DNA from: Sphagnum magellanicum
Taxonomy: Eukaryota; Streptophyta; Sphagnopsida; Sphagnales; Sphagnaceae
Assembly (NCBI GenBank): GCA_021904315.1
Contig: CM038918.1
Span: forward strand, 15,763,349 to 15,827,348
DNA length: 64,000 bases
Direction of reading: 5' to 3'
The position numbers and the translations under genes were made by a program. Each line of letters starts with the position of its first letter. Position 1 is the first letter of the stretch. Below the pieces are notes generated by a model. It saw nothing but the letters and a program-made list of their open reading frames with translations. It was not told the DNA's origin and ran no database searches. Shown in pieces: positions 1-11,641 of this stretch.

Positions 1-390
1 GGTGAAGAGCTTGATGTACATTTGTGTTTTTGTTCATCTTTATTCTCTCATTGTTCTGCTATAAGTTTTGAACACGCATTAGGGTACCCAATGCTGAGGT
101 CATAAATGATAACATTAGAATGAAGGGTTTTCCTCATCCACGTTTAATCTGCTACCCTTTATTCTAGTTACATATACCTATAGCTATTCGGAAAATAAGT
201 GGATCTCATCACCTACTCCTCATCAATTTGGTTTTTTCTTTTTGGGGGGTGAAAAGTCGAATTTTATCTACCTATCCATTGGGCGGCTCAATCCCTTTGC
301 TACAATCATAGTAGCTTCAACCAACAACTAAGTCCAAAGTTTGTTGGTTTGAAGTTTATTGTCAGTTTTCACCTTTCCTATTAATATAGA
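1..390. other. Intergenic, nothing recognised
   Basis: AT-rich DNA without a coding run, repeat ends or RNA signal that I can support. Confidence 0.6.
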
Positions 391-690
391 TGAGGTGCCT
401 CCCAAGTTCAATTTTAATTTTTTTTTTGGCAATGAGCCAATTTGATTGGTCCATCACTCAAAAAAATGAAACTGTGGAGGCTCCCCAAAATAGAAGGTTT
501 TACTTTGAAGTGTAGAGTTCCTCCCCTTTGGCCCAACTATATAGGTGAAAGGAGGACAACATTTGCCAAAGCGTATGGGATAAAAATGAGGTGCTATGGA
601 GAACATGTTGGGGAACACATTGGGAACTTGGGGAGCATATTGGGAACTTGATGGGAACCCATTGGGAACTCAAAAGGAACATAGTGGGTT
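391..690 (+). repeat. Interspersed repeat family G, copy A
   Basis: The copy begins with a GGTGCCTCCCAAGTTCAA-type end, followed by a TTTGATTGGYCCATCAC block, GGAGGCTCCCCAAAAT and GCRTATGGGATAAAA. The same blocks recur in the same order at 55,142-55,340 (plus) and on the opposite strand at 48,235-48,530. The right part (about 603-690) is a small array built on TTGGGAAC, repeated six or more times at short irregular spacing; copy B shares some of it. Short ORFs here are by-products. The transposon class is not clear because no target duplication was identified. Confidence 0.65.
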
Positions 691-1242
691 GGGAACCAGG
701 GAAAATGGAGAAAAAATCCTCCTCCACAACCCTCCCCCAAAAACTTAAAAGGAAAAAAAGCAAGGCAGCTTGAGTGCATGCTTGAGCCTTCCAATAATTG
801 GCTGCATGAAATTTCTCTTCCCAAGAGAGTTCATCACCATTTTTGGCCTGGGCTAATACCCCTTGCAAAGAACACCCTACCTATTCACCAAAACAAAAAG
901 TCTCTATGTTTTGTTGTATCAAATTTTTAAAAGAAAAGCATTAAGTAATTCACCTTGAACCAATTGGCACAATGGACACAACCAACCAAACAAAAAAAGG
1001 CCCTTCAACAAAGTGGGCCATATGAATTGGCAACTTGAGGGGGACCAGATGGGCACCATGCCTTCCTAGCCTAGCACACCACAGAAACACACCAGACAAG
1101 TGGGACTGGTTGGTGTGATTTAGGCAACCTGAGAAGACTAACATGCAAAACAGCACATGAACACAGAGACAAGTGGGCCTGGTACATGGGCAATTGGAAG
1201 CTGTTCCTTTGCCCTTGGTTCACATGCTGTAATGCCCAATGC

Positions 1243-1275
<33 letters not shown>

Positions 1276-1580
1276 AGTGCATTTCTCTACACTTATTCCA
1301 CAAAACAAAAAATAGACCTGCATGAAAAGGCCCATTCTGTCTTCCAAGATTTTATTACTATTATTATTTTGGCACAAATGGAAGTCTCCATTGCAGAGGG
1401 AAAATAGTACATTGCTTTTTTAAAAATATTGTTGTGTAGTTTGTGAGTTTGTCCCCATTCTCCCATACCCATTATATATAGGGCATATTTTGTCTTAGAA
1501 GATTTTCCCACACAAATGAAGTTGGTTCAAAAATATATTTTTAAAAATTTTTATTGGCAACTTAGAGGTACTTCATAATA
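691..1580. other. Intergenic, low coding potential
   Basis: Apart from the trinucleotide run listed separately, this holds no recognised gene. Overlapping short ORFs on both strands show no family resemblance. Confidence 0.5.
1244..1275. repeat. (CTG)10 microsatellite
   Basis: Ten uninterrupted CTG units followed by CT. Alanine or serine runs in the overlapping ORFs come only from this repeat. Confidence 0.95.
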
Positions 1581-2071
1581 CACTACAATAAACCCCTTTT
1601 CTAATCACACTCTTGATGATCACTTTTTTTCTTTTTTGTGACACTAACGAATTGTGATTCGAACATGTATAGTCACATTTTTTGCTTTTTTTTTGGCAAG
1701 CTCACATATCTTTTGCTTGTTGAAATAGAAAGTTTGTTGTTTCTTTCTCTTCTTTTTTTCAATTGTCTCTTTCTTTTTTCTTCAACTAGATTCATGGTTG
1801 TTAGTTTGCACAACTAAAACACAAAGTAACATTAACATTGTCAAAAAGAATTATAATTTACAAAATTTTAATATTTGCTCTAAATTTCTTCTATTATAGT
1901 CACATTTTTTAATAAAACCGTTACAAATGTTTTGTGCTACTAACGAGTGTGATAGTGACTAAAAAAAATGATGCTTTTTACCAAAACCGATGGTTACCAA
2001 AAGAAATGTGTGACACAAACAAGAATGTGACTAAAATGGGTGTGATTATAAAGGGCATTTACTATACTTGT
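1581..2071. mobile_element. CACTA-like (En/Spm) MITE
   Basis: The left end reads CACTACAATAAACCCCTTT and continues to TAATCACACTC. The right end, on the other strand, reads TATAGTAAATGCCCTTT and continues to TAATCACACCC, so the termini are inverted. Inside, AGTCACA or TGTGACT motifs recur at both ends, like the subterminal repeats of CACTA transposons. The element is about 490 bp and carries no transposase, so it is non-autonomous. The right terminus has drifted from the CACTA consensus, which leaves the exact end uncertain by a few bases. Confidence 0.65.
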
Positions 2072-2929
2072 ACACAAACAAATTAATGAGCTTCAAACTA
2101 AGCTCATTGAATTATTTCGAAAAATATTTATGAATCCCCACATATTGATTATGAACACAAAATTGTTAAAATGTGACCTTAGGGTATGTATGACATATGT
2201 GTGCAATGTGCAGGTTATACCCATTGCACTTCTTTTGTTTGCTGCCCCTAATTTTTCACATTCATAAATGGAAATTTATCATTTTCACTCTTTCCATTTT
2301 TAGGGTACCTTTTGCGTTCATAGGGTATTATTTTGCTACCAAATTATAAATAGATAAATGTCCAATGCTCTGCTTAATTATTTATATGGTAAATTTTGGT
2401 AATTGATAAATCCATAAATCTAGTAGCAATTTATATAAATATTTAGTTATATATTCAAATGCCCTTTTAAGTTATAAACATTTTTCAAGACTTTTTGTGA
2501 GCCTAATATATATTTTTTGAAAATGATAAAATCATTACAAGGAATTCATCTATAAAGACTAGGTTTTTTTTTTTTTTTTTTCAATTGTAAATGAGACATG
2601 TGATTGCGTTTTTTTCTAATTGCCTTGGACAAGTTGAATACAATTTTAGTTGCAAAAGACATTATGTGACACCAAATTAAAACTAGAATTGCATTGAGAT
2701 GAAATTTAAACCCAATTTCATCCAACTAACATGCAACCTCCATAGCATTGTCATTTATGACTGGTTTTCACATCTTAAATGTATAGTGATATATGCTTAT
2801 ATGGCTCGGTCATTTGCAAGTAGTTTTATGACTATGTAAATTTTTAAGTTTTTATGCATTGTGCCATTTGTAAAGTTTTAAAATTTTTACACATTTGTCG
2901 ACAAATGGCACAACATGGCCTTAAATTAT
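2072..2929. other. AT-rich intergenic DNA
   Basis: No gene seen. It includes a T homopolymer of about 18 bases near 2,564-2,581. Confidence 0.6.
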
Positions 2930-4075
2930 GATGGCTTAAATTATGCAACCTAACCTAACTTGCTTAAGGTGCCTAAATTACATAACCTAGCCTAACCTAG
3001 GATGCACAGGCTATCTAGACATGGGCAAGGTTGAAGCCTAAGTGGCTTGAACTAAACACATTGGCCTAAAGTGGACACCTAAACCCCCTAGGATAAATAA
3101 ATTGCAACAACAAAGATTCCTCTCCTCCACATTAAGGGATAAAATGTTTACCATTGCCCTAACTTTATATATGTAATATGAAAGGAAACCACATTTTAAA
3201 AACACCTTTTCTAACCTACATAAATAACTTACTCAACCTCCCCTAGATTTATGTAAGTTAATTAGGAGCCTACTAAGGGTTGTTTAGGTTATTTAGGGTT
3301 ATCTAAATTAACTAAAGTACCTAAGAACCTACCTAGGTTACCAAGGGTACTTAAAGGTTGCTTGAATTAATTTAGAATACAAGTCTAAGGGTCACCTAGG
3401 GCCTGCCTAGACTCTTTAGGTTATTTAAAGGTTCATTAACAATTTTCTAAACTAGCTAAGGTACCTAGGGGCCTACCTTGGGGCTGCCTAAACTAACTAA
3501 GGTAGGCCCAAGGTACTAGAGGCCTACCTAGGAAGTGCTTAAATTAACTAGGGTACCTAAAGGCCTACCTAAAAGCTATTTAAGTTACTTAGGGTGCATA
3601 GGGGTTTACTACCTAGGCGTTACCTAAGCTATCTAGGACACCAACTAAAGGTTGCATAAGGATTGCCTTGGCTACCTAAGGGGCTACTAAGTTTTAGGCA
3701 CCTAGAAACTATTTAATGATTATTTAAGGGCTTCCTAGGTTATTTAAGGTACCTAAGGGTTGCACAAGGGCTACTTAAGGGTTGTTATCTTACCTAGGAA
3801 CTACCAAGGGATTGCCTAAGCTACTTAGCCTACCTTGGGGCCTACCTAGGGGTGCATAGGTTATTTAGAGGCTACCTAAAGACAAGCTAGGGGTTGCTTA
3901 GATTAACTATAATACCTAGGGTATTTACCTAGGGCCTAGCTAAAGGCTACTTAGCTAATTAAGGTATCTAAATGTTTATTTAGGGCCTACCTAAAGGCCA
4001 TTGAGCCTAACTAGGGTACTTAAAGGTTTCCCTAGGGACTACCTAAGTTACTTAAGGTAACTAAAGGTTACAAAA
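2930..4075. repeat. Degenerate CCTAGG/GGTACC/CTTAAG-rich tract
   Basis: For about 1.1 kb the sequence is dominated by CCTA, TAGG, CTTAAG, CCTAGG and GGTACC words, for instance the block type ACTAGGGTACCTAAAGGCC, recurring roughly every 35-45 bp. Most words are self-complementary, so the tract can fold back locally in many registers. No ORF of note runs through it. It is best read as an old, heavily diverged tandem array. It starts and stops fairly abruptly; the right flank goes straight to ordinary AT-rich DNA. Confidence 0.7.
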
Positions 4076-6415
4076 AAAACAATATAATTTTTAATTGTTT
4101 GATGCCATTAATTGTGGATGAAATGAACTTTTTTTTCATTTCATCCAAATTAGCAATTTGTTGTCAATCATAGTTGCATCTATAACTTAAAGCCATTTGT
4201 GGTTGAATATGCAATTACAAGTTGTTATCATGGTGTTAGAAAGGACAATTGAAACAACAATCACAAAAGTAATTATTTTGGACAAAAGTCAAAAATACAT
4301 GGGTTGCTATGGATATGATTTCTTGTAATGAATTATCATCAAAACAATAAACTAAAATACCTTATTTTGAATTGAAATCATTTTAACAAAAAAAAATGTA
4401 AGTAAAACCCTAATGTTCAGCATCCATTGTTGTGTTACTTGAAAAGTATATTCCATTGCCCTTCATGCAATTCACATGCAAGAGAACTCAAGCTATGCCC
4501 CATTTATCTTATTGATTAACTTCATGTGCACAATGTGAAAGGAGGAATGGGGGAGCTCATGTCCTCAACTTCAAACTAAGGGGTTTATGGATTTGTTTTG
4601 AGCCCCTACATGCAAATGTTAGACTTCCTTGCATGAGTCATGACTCTCCAAGCCCATCATAAACCCAAAATAATCTTACATAACTTTCCACAAGCATTTA
4701 TTTAATGAAGGCTCAATTTGAAAAAATATGAACTTTCTTCGATCACAATTAGGATAAGCCAAAATTCCAAAAATCTAAAATTGAATATTGCATACTAAAA
4801 TCTCAAAGGGCCTATAGTAAACTACTAATACACATTAAACAATACACCAATGGTCCATGACATTATCTTGCAGGTACTTGTTTTATTGCTCACTACCCTA
4901 GATGTTACACATCTCTCACTTGGTACTAGAATGGTATCCACGTCCAAATAAATGGATGCCAAGACAAACTCTGTTTGCCCACTTCATTTCCAATCACTAT
5001 TCATCATCATCATCTATCACGGACTTGAAATAGACTCGCACAAAATATTGATCCTTACAATTGACAAGACCCTAAATGCATATCAAGGGATAATCCTAAA
5101 GAACATAATACAACTGAAAGTCCATTCACATTCATCACCCAACCACCTAATTTCTAAACTCTCATAATGCACTAATTTAGATCTGGTTTAGTTAACTAGC
5201 TACCACTTAGATGGGTTGATGGCTCACCAAATGCAATGATGTTGTCTTCATCCATTGATCAATTAATTGATGAGAAATAATTTTTCTGCACTCATGGGCA
5301 CCTTGCAAGTTGTTGGAAGCCCATTATTGGTTGGTTTTAAGGGCCACCTTTAAATGTATCATTGGTTCAATTAACCATTAGCAATGCTGAATGTAACATA
5401 CTATAACAAGCCAAACCTAGCACTAATGGGGGTCACTTGATGAATGCACCCCTCACCAAACAATGGGGTGAGTACTTAGGGATTAATATGAATAGGAAAT
5501 CTTGTTGCCCTCCTTATGAGGGTTAAATCATTATTAGGTTGTGATCAACTCCTCTCAAGGAGGCAATAGCCCTAAATAATGAAGTGCCATTAAGTAATCT
5601 TTAATTTAAAGACAAAGTATCTTTGTTTGTTTGTTTGTTTTGGCAATTGTCCAAACTTCCAAATGGTAATATTAGATTTTATTTTTATTTTTTTTCAATA
5701 TACATATTTGAAAAGGGAATGATGCAATGGTGATGGATGATGAAATTCTGGTCATGAGTTATATGGGCAATGATTATCCAATAGACACATCATGACATAA
5801 ATCAATAAGGTGGTGGCGCTTTCATCAAATCACTTGTGAAAAATCATGGCATTCATGAGTTTTTTTTTAAATGCATTCTAGAATTCAGCATTTACTTTCA
5901 ACTTAATAATAAATCCATGTTTTGCTTGAGCTTCCTTTGTTTATGTTACAAATTTTAGTGAAGAGCATCTAGTTGTTTCCGAGAAAACCAATGTTTTGGT
6001 TTATTTTGAATGTGTTCAACATAACAACATGATGATGTCTGCTATTTGATATGATTTTTTTCTCAATTGTGATCACAAATAATTGTGGACACTTTTTAGA
6101 AGAGAATGTCATTTTGAGAAATTTTGAGAAACACTTTTATTTATTGAAGGGGTGTTTGAAAAGCCTCATAAATGCTTTGATCATGGGTGGACTTGATCAT
6201 CCTTGGGTCTACGTTCTTTTCTGAGGTTTTAAACCAACGGAAAATGTCAATCACAAAATGTCCTTCCAACCGCAAATGAATCTAAAAGGCCACATCATTA
6301 TGAGGAAGTTAGTTAAACTTGATGGAATCCGACCCATTGAATAAAATAATTTCTGGGAATAAAGGAAAAGATTGGAAGGTTAAAATCATGAGTGGCAAAC
6401 CTTAGCCGTGCATTG
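4076..6415. other. AT-rich intergenic DNA
   Basis: No gene recognised. A 71-codon ORF at 4,952-5,167 has no recognisable motif. A short (TTTG)n run lies near 5,620-5,640. Confidence 0.5.
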
Positions 6416-6540
6416 AGTGCTTGGACTAGCAAATACACTTCCAAAGTTTAGTAGAACTATTATTATATCACACCAAGGCACAGCACATGTCAAACATCTC
6501 TCCCCCCACCCCCCTTCCCACCCAACAACACCCCATTTGC

Positions 6541-6673
6541 ACACACAAAAAAGTGCATACCTTTTTGTAGAGAAAGCAAAAGGAAATATTTGCTTTTGCA
6601 ATCACATGCACACACAAAAGTGCATACCTTTTGTAGAGAAAGCAAAAGCAAATATTTGCTTTTGCAATCACAT
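6541..6673. repeat. 66-bp tandem duplication with palindrome
   Basis: Two copies with period 66 (the GTAGAGAAAGC word lies at 6,567 and 6,633). Each copy contains an inverted repeat built on GCAAAAGCAAAT and its complement. It is a perfect 24-bp palindrome in the second copy (6,642-6,665) and carries one mismatch in the first (6,576-6,599). CACACA stretches flank each unit. Confidence 0.9.
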
Positions 6674-6770
6674 GCACACAAGCATAACTCTAATGACAAA
6701 ACATGATTTGGTCGGAAGGTTACTTTTTAGTTACTACTCCCACCAACACCCCACCCCCATCTACACCTTC

Positions 6771-6810
6771 CCAACTCAACCCAACTCAACCCAACCCAAC
6801 CCAACCCAAC
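6771..6810. repeat. (CCAAC)n pentanucleotide microsatellite
   Basis: Eight CCAAC or CTCAAC-type units in a row. This explains the proline, asparagine and threonine run of the overlapping ORF at 6,417-6,875, which is therefore not called as a gene. Confidence 0.9.
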
Positions 6811-6879
6811 CATCATGTTTTAACTTTTTCATTCATGGTTTGAAATTCTCGGAGGAGGTTTGCATTGACGTTTGATGTC

Positions 6880-8430
6880 TAGTTATAAGAACTTAGCTTT
6901 TTTTACGCACTGATGAAGAAGAGATCAAAGTGGGTATTGTGTAATTGTTATGACTTCAAAAGCTTTGAATAACTGCATTTGATGACCTTCTTCTTCTTCA
7001 TCTTCTCTTTGTTTGTCACTGGCTGAAGTCTGCAGTTGTTATTTCTGACCACCGAGGGCAAAAAAGAAAATCATTGCTCATATCTTATCATCAGCTTTCT
7101 TTCGCCGACCAGCCGTAATCACAAGTGTCTGGATTGTTTGTTTGTCATCATCGAGTTGGATAGACGTTTCACCGGTCGGTCACTTGCTCTCTCTCTCCCT
7201 CCCTCGCCACAGAGATATGACAAACCAATGCTCCCAAACTCTTCAACTCTTTGCATGTCCAAATAATTTCTCCCTCCCCCCCTACTCCACCCCTTTTCCT
7301 CTTTTTAAGGCACCGACCACCTTCGGTAGAGTTGGTTGTAAATTTGGCTATGCTATGAGTTTTGGCCCTCAACTAAATACCCCTCCATAAGAGTGTGCGT
7401 ACCAATTTAGAGAGAGGTTTCAAATATTAGGGTTAGGGAGTATAGACGGGACCAAAGCCTTTCTAATTCATAATGCCAACATTCTTTTCCCCCTTTGTGC
7501 GCATATACTTCCTCATAAATGGTGTAGAACTTATCAGGACTTTTTTTCCCCAATTAATATTTATATTTATTGCTCCAATTTTTCCTAAATATTAGAATTT
7601 TTTGTCGAATTCGCACTAGGAAAAAAATTTTAATTTCCCAAATTTTCCCAATTTATTTTTTGTCAGAAAAAACACTCAAACTTATGTATCCCTTCTTCTT
7701 ATTATGAGTGTTAGGGTACGATTATCACAACCATTTTGCAATTTTAGAAAACCGGATATGGATATATCCCGAGGGGTCAGGACTCAAATGTACAATCTAC
7801 AACCCCGCACATGATTTTGTTGGAGTATTCATTACAGTAAATAGAGTTCTAGCAAACTAGCATTTCACATTTTCTTTAGATCATTATTTTTCTTGAGAGT
7901 AGAATTTTGTTCCAGCCATTTTTTAAATGAGAGCTCTTAAACCCTAAACCCTAACCAGTGTTGGGTCAGTACCCAGTTTCGAGGGTTAGAACTGTTGGTT
8001 TCTGAACTGAGTTCTTGTTTTTTTAAGAACCAAAATGAAACCAGAACCATGATTTGATTTTTTATTTTTTTTAATTTATTTTGAAAAAAAGGACTAGATA
8101 TGGGGGGCTAACTGGAGGTTAACCAGCAGTTAATTGCCGACTTTGGTCCAAGTTATATGGAATCCGACCGAAGTCGGTTCTGATTTTTAGAACCAGAATT
8201 GATTAAAATTGTTTATGGGGTGAAGAACTGGACCCAGAACTGGATTCCAAGTTCCATTTTTTTGTGAACAGAAACTGAAATTGCTCTAATTTATTTTCTC
8301 GTCCCAAAATCGGAGGTTTTTCATACAAGTCAAGAACCACCCGACAGTGGTGCTGAATCCGGACATTTAGGCCCAAGGGCTTTACACTAGGAGTCAAGGC
8401 TGAAATAGATAACAAAAACTTTTCAATCTG
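6880..8430. other. Intergenic with decayed repeats
   Basis: No gene seen. A short telomere-like CCCTAAACCCTAACC occurs near 7,942. It is followed by CAGTGTTGGGTC, which resembles a hAT-type end, but no matching opposite end was found. Around 8,000-8,300 GAACCAGAAC-type words recur. Confidence 0.4.
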
Positions 8431-8698
8431 CCCCAAGTTACTAATAAATCCTAAACCAACCAAAAATTTAAAATAATTATGAAAAAATAACCATGAGTAA
8501 ACTAACTATGGTTCAATTAACCCCTTGTATTGGCCCCAAGGCTGAAAAAAGGATTTACCATGAAATTTGAGAGGCCAATTTGCAACCCTTGGGGCCAATG
8601 TTCCAGCATTTATTAATATCCTGATGTCCAATATTCTAGCATTTATTAGTAACTTGGGACCAATTTGCAACCCAAAAATGCTCAAAGTTGGCCCCAAG
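8431..8698. repeat. Foldback (nested inverted repeat) element
   Basis: CCCCAAGTTACTAATAAAT at 8,431-8,449 is matched in inverted form at 8,641-8,659 (18 of 19). Inside, TTGGCCCCAAG (8,530-8,540) pairs with CTTGGGGCCAA (8,588-8,598), and TTGGCCCCAAG recurs at 8,688-8,698. The block CCAATTTGCAACCC is repeated directly at about 8,574 and 8,660. The layout suggests a MITE or foldback element, possibly duplicated internally. A transposon class cannot be given. Confidence 0.65.
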
Positions 8699-8869
8699 TT
8701 TTTTCTTAGCTCTGACTACTAATGTAAAGCAGGCCTTAGACCAGTCCAACTAAACGGAAGGCACCTACAAAACTCTTCCCACAGAAATAAATCCCTTGTA
8801 AAAACCAGGAGGAGGGCTTAAAATGACCTAAAATGTGCTTCAGTCTGTGTTCTTTTCTTTTCTTTTTTC

Positions 8870-9010
8870 TTTCTTTTCATTAGCTGAATTGGCACATCAT
8901 CCATACGATAGTTTAGCCAAATCTGGCTATAACCAGGATATGAAAATAAAAAAAGTTTAAGCATCTGTCACATTTTTGGCTAACATGCTACAATCTACAT
9001 GCTACACCCA
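8870..9010 (-). mobile_element. MITE family X, left-end fragment
   Basis: Contains the family X signature: a degenerate cat-cat-ccat segment, TTTAGCCAAATCTGGCTATA, an ATATGAAA block and a CATTTTTGGCTA block, in the order seen in the better copies at 15.8 kb and 57.9 kb. Only one end is present. The strand is given relative to the copy ends that finish in CATCACAAAATTG. Confidence 0.6.
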
Positions 9011-9240
9011 ATAGAGAAATCAGGCAATTTTTCAAACCAACAAATTCAGATTTTGGTGCCTTAAAAAAACCCCAAACAACATAAGTTGTAGCCATTGGGG
9101 AAAAAATTCAAGAACTGGCTAAACATAGCCATAAAAAGAACTGATGTTTCTGCCCCTCACCCTCTCAAAGCAAATCAGCTAATCCTAAAGCAGCTCTTCC
9201 CCTCTTCATGGCAAAGTTGAACCAAGGTTTCTTTTAAGGA

Positions 9241-9310
9241 TTTTGTGATGTAGCCAAAATGGCAATCATCCAAAAAATAATTTAGTCAAATTTGGCTACA
9301 TAATACATAT
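9241..9310 (-). mobile_element. MITE family X, left-end fragment
   Basis: TTTTGTGATGTAGCCAAAAT, a GGCAATCATCC block and a GTCAAATTTGGCTAC block closely mirror the opposite end found at 46,230-46,320. It is a solitary terminal piece of about 70 bp. Confidence 0.7.
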
Positions 9311-10689
9311 GAAGGGTAGGATAAAATGAGAATGAAGAAGAACCATTCATAGTAGCAATGAGGGTTTTGCTACAGTATGGGTGGCGATGGGTAGTGGTGA
9401 TAGCAACTTTGCTACTAGTATGACTGTTACTTCCTTGTGCTCATTAGTTAGTGTCGCGCTAAAAGAGGAGAAAGAAACGACAAACAAAGAGGGATAAACA
9501 AAGACAAAGAAAAAAAAAATTGTAGTTGGGGGCCTTTAGGAAATTAGAAAAAAGCATCTAATTTCGTTTTAGTATAAAGAGGCCTTGTTGGTAGTCTAGT
9601 TATGGTTCCATTAAGGAGATTAGTTGTAAATTTACTTTTTAGATTTTCATGGCATGGTGGGACATATGAAAGCAATCACTTTCTAGAACAAAGGAAGAAG
9701 AAGATGACAACAACACCAACATCAACGAACAACAAAACAACAAAGGTGAAAAGGTTAAAGGAATATGGGTTTTGTGTTTTTTGCTTGTCTTTTGTTTGGG
9801 TTTTGTTTTGTGATGGGTCATTTTATTTTTTAATGTTTTCATCAAGCTTATAAAAATTTTCATCACTAAAAATCTAGTCATTATTTACAAATTAAACACA
9901 ATAGAAAGTTTCTATTACAAAGATAGAGACTTTGCCACAATCTTGGTTTTTTTTTGTTTTTGTCACAATCCCAAAGAAATAGCAAAGGAAGAAGAATAAA
10001 TATGAATAAATAAATCAATAAAAATGCATTGTAAGTGTGACTGTGTCACTACTTAACGACTAGTCATTCACCAATGATATGTTTTCTAGGATTTTATTTA
10101 TTTTTAAATGATTGAACCTCGGGTGTTTTTTTTATATTAAAGTTGGGTGTTACATTAGTTGGGTAATCCAAAAAATAACAAATTAAAAGTTTCTGAGCCT
10201 TTAATTCTTGCACAATAGTTTTTAAAAAGTGTATAGGTTGAATTAAACCTAGAAAAGTAAGGATGATGATGTCAAAGGTTATGGCAAATTTAAAGTTTAG
10301 TTATTTTTTGAAATAGAACTTGCTTATTTGTGATAATTCATTATCTTTTCCATTTGATCTATCTATTTTTATGAGGTTGGTTTTATAGGTTTAAAATTAT
10401 TGTGTTGAAATAGGCAATCTTTAAAATGTGGGGCGCATATGCAATTGTGCAAATAGGTCCCACTCTAATATTTTGGTATTAAATTGTTTAAATCTTGTTG
10501 AATCCAATATATTAGTGATTGTGACATCTGAGCCTATAACAAAGTTAGGGTTTAACCTTGAAATAATGCCTTAGCAAAAGACTCCTTGAAAAGTTTCCTA
10601 TTTTTTCTTTTCATTTCGTTTAGTATTATGTGATTAACTTGTAGATTTAGGATTGTTTTGTAACGATAAGCAATCTTTAGAAAGTGGGG
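9311..10689. other. Intergenic, nothing recognised
   Basis: Mixed AT-rich DNA with short A and T runs. The 83-codon ORF at 9,602 and its antisense partner show no family features. Confidence 0.5.
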
Positions 10690-11641
10690 CTCATGTTAAT
10701 AGTAGACCTCCTATTTCATGGGCACCAAACGTCCCATGTCCCTCAACTCATCACGTTCCATCAAACTTTGTAATTCCCATCACCCATTTGCCTCATCATG
10801 TGCCACCACTTGCCTGTCCTCCACTTTATCCCCCATGCAAACCATAAACCACCCGCTACTTGCCCCTTTGATTCCAACAAATCATACACCACCTACTAGT
10901 TGCCCCTACCAACCCTCGGCCCTTCATGTGAATGTGGGGTCCTAACCTTACATTTTCACAAACCCCTTCAATCATGCATAGTTAAAACATTTGTCCCCTC
11001 CCACTTTACTGGTCTTTACAATTGGCGATGATCATACCCCCCAACCTATTCCCATTTTTTCAACATGCCCTCAACTTTCATTTAAAGTCTTGTGCCCCAC
11101 CTGTGGGCACCAATTTACAAGTCGAAGGTTAGTTTGTCATTAGTGTTCTTATCAAACATCTAATTCATCCAATCCAAACCCTTATGATCATTCTAACTCA
11201 ATACCTTCCCTTATTCCAACCCCACTTATATCAGTTTGGGAGATGGGTTTCAACATTGGATGTCTTTGGGTCCTTTCATTTAGGCCTTTATCATCTTTAA
11301 TTGTATAACCACATCCCTGCCACATTTCATTTTACATTGGATAAGCTAATGTAATCGTATAATGTGGTAGCTTGGCATTTGCTCCTCCTACTAACCCAAT
11401 GGTGTCTCGTTTTGCCCCCTCGTGGTGGAATGATGGGGCATAGGGAAACACATATTCGATTCAAATTTTTTCTAACAGATGACTAAGAAAACTTGTAAAA
11501 GGAGTTTTTTTTGCAAGCCCAAGTTTTGTCAACTAGTTTGAATTTTATCCTTTTTCCCCAACATGATCCTCCTACTCACAAACACGTGCTCTACAGTTTA
11601 GCCTTTAGGCTACAAGGGAATACTTTCAGGTAGTTTGCATT

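Noticed and set aside
500-868. 122-codon minus-strand ORF
   Set aside because: Lies across family G repeat and its TTGGGAAC array; the translation follows the repeat and has no domain.
6417-6875. 152-codon ORF
   Set aside because: Covers the 66-bp tandem duplication and the CCAAC microsatellite, which explain its length and repeats.
7942-7957. Telomere-type CCCTAAACCCTAACC, also short ones near 21.4 and 22.6 kb
   Set aside because: Only one to two units each; too short to be an interstitial telomere array.
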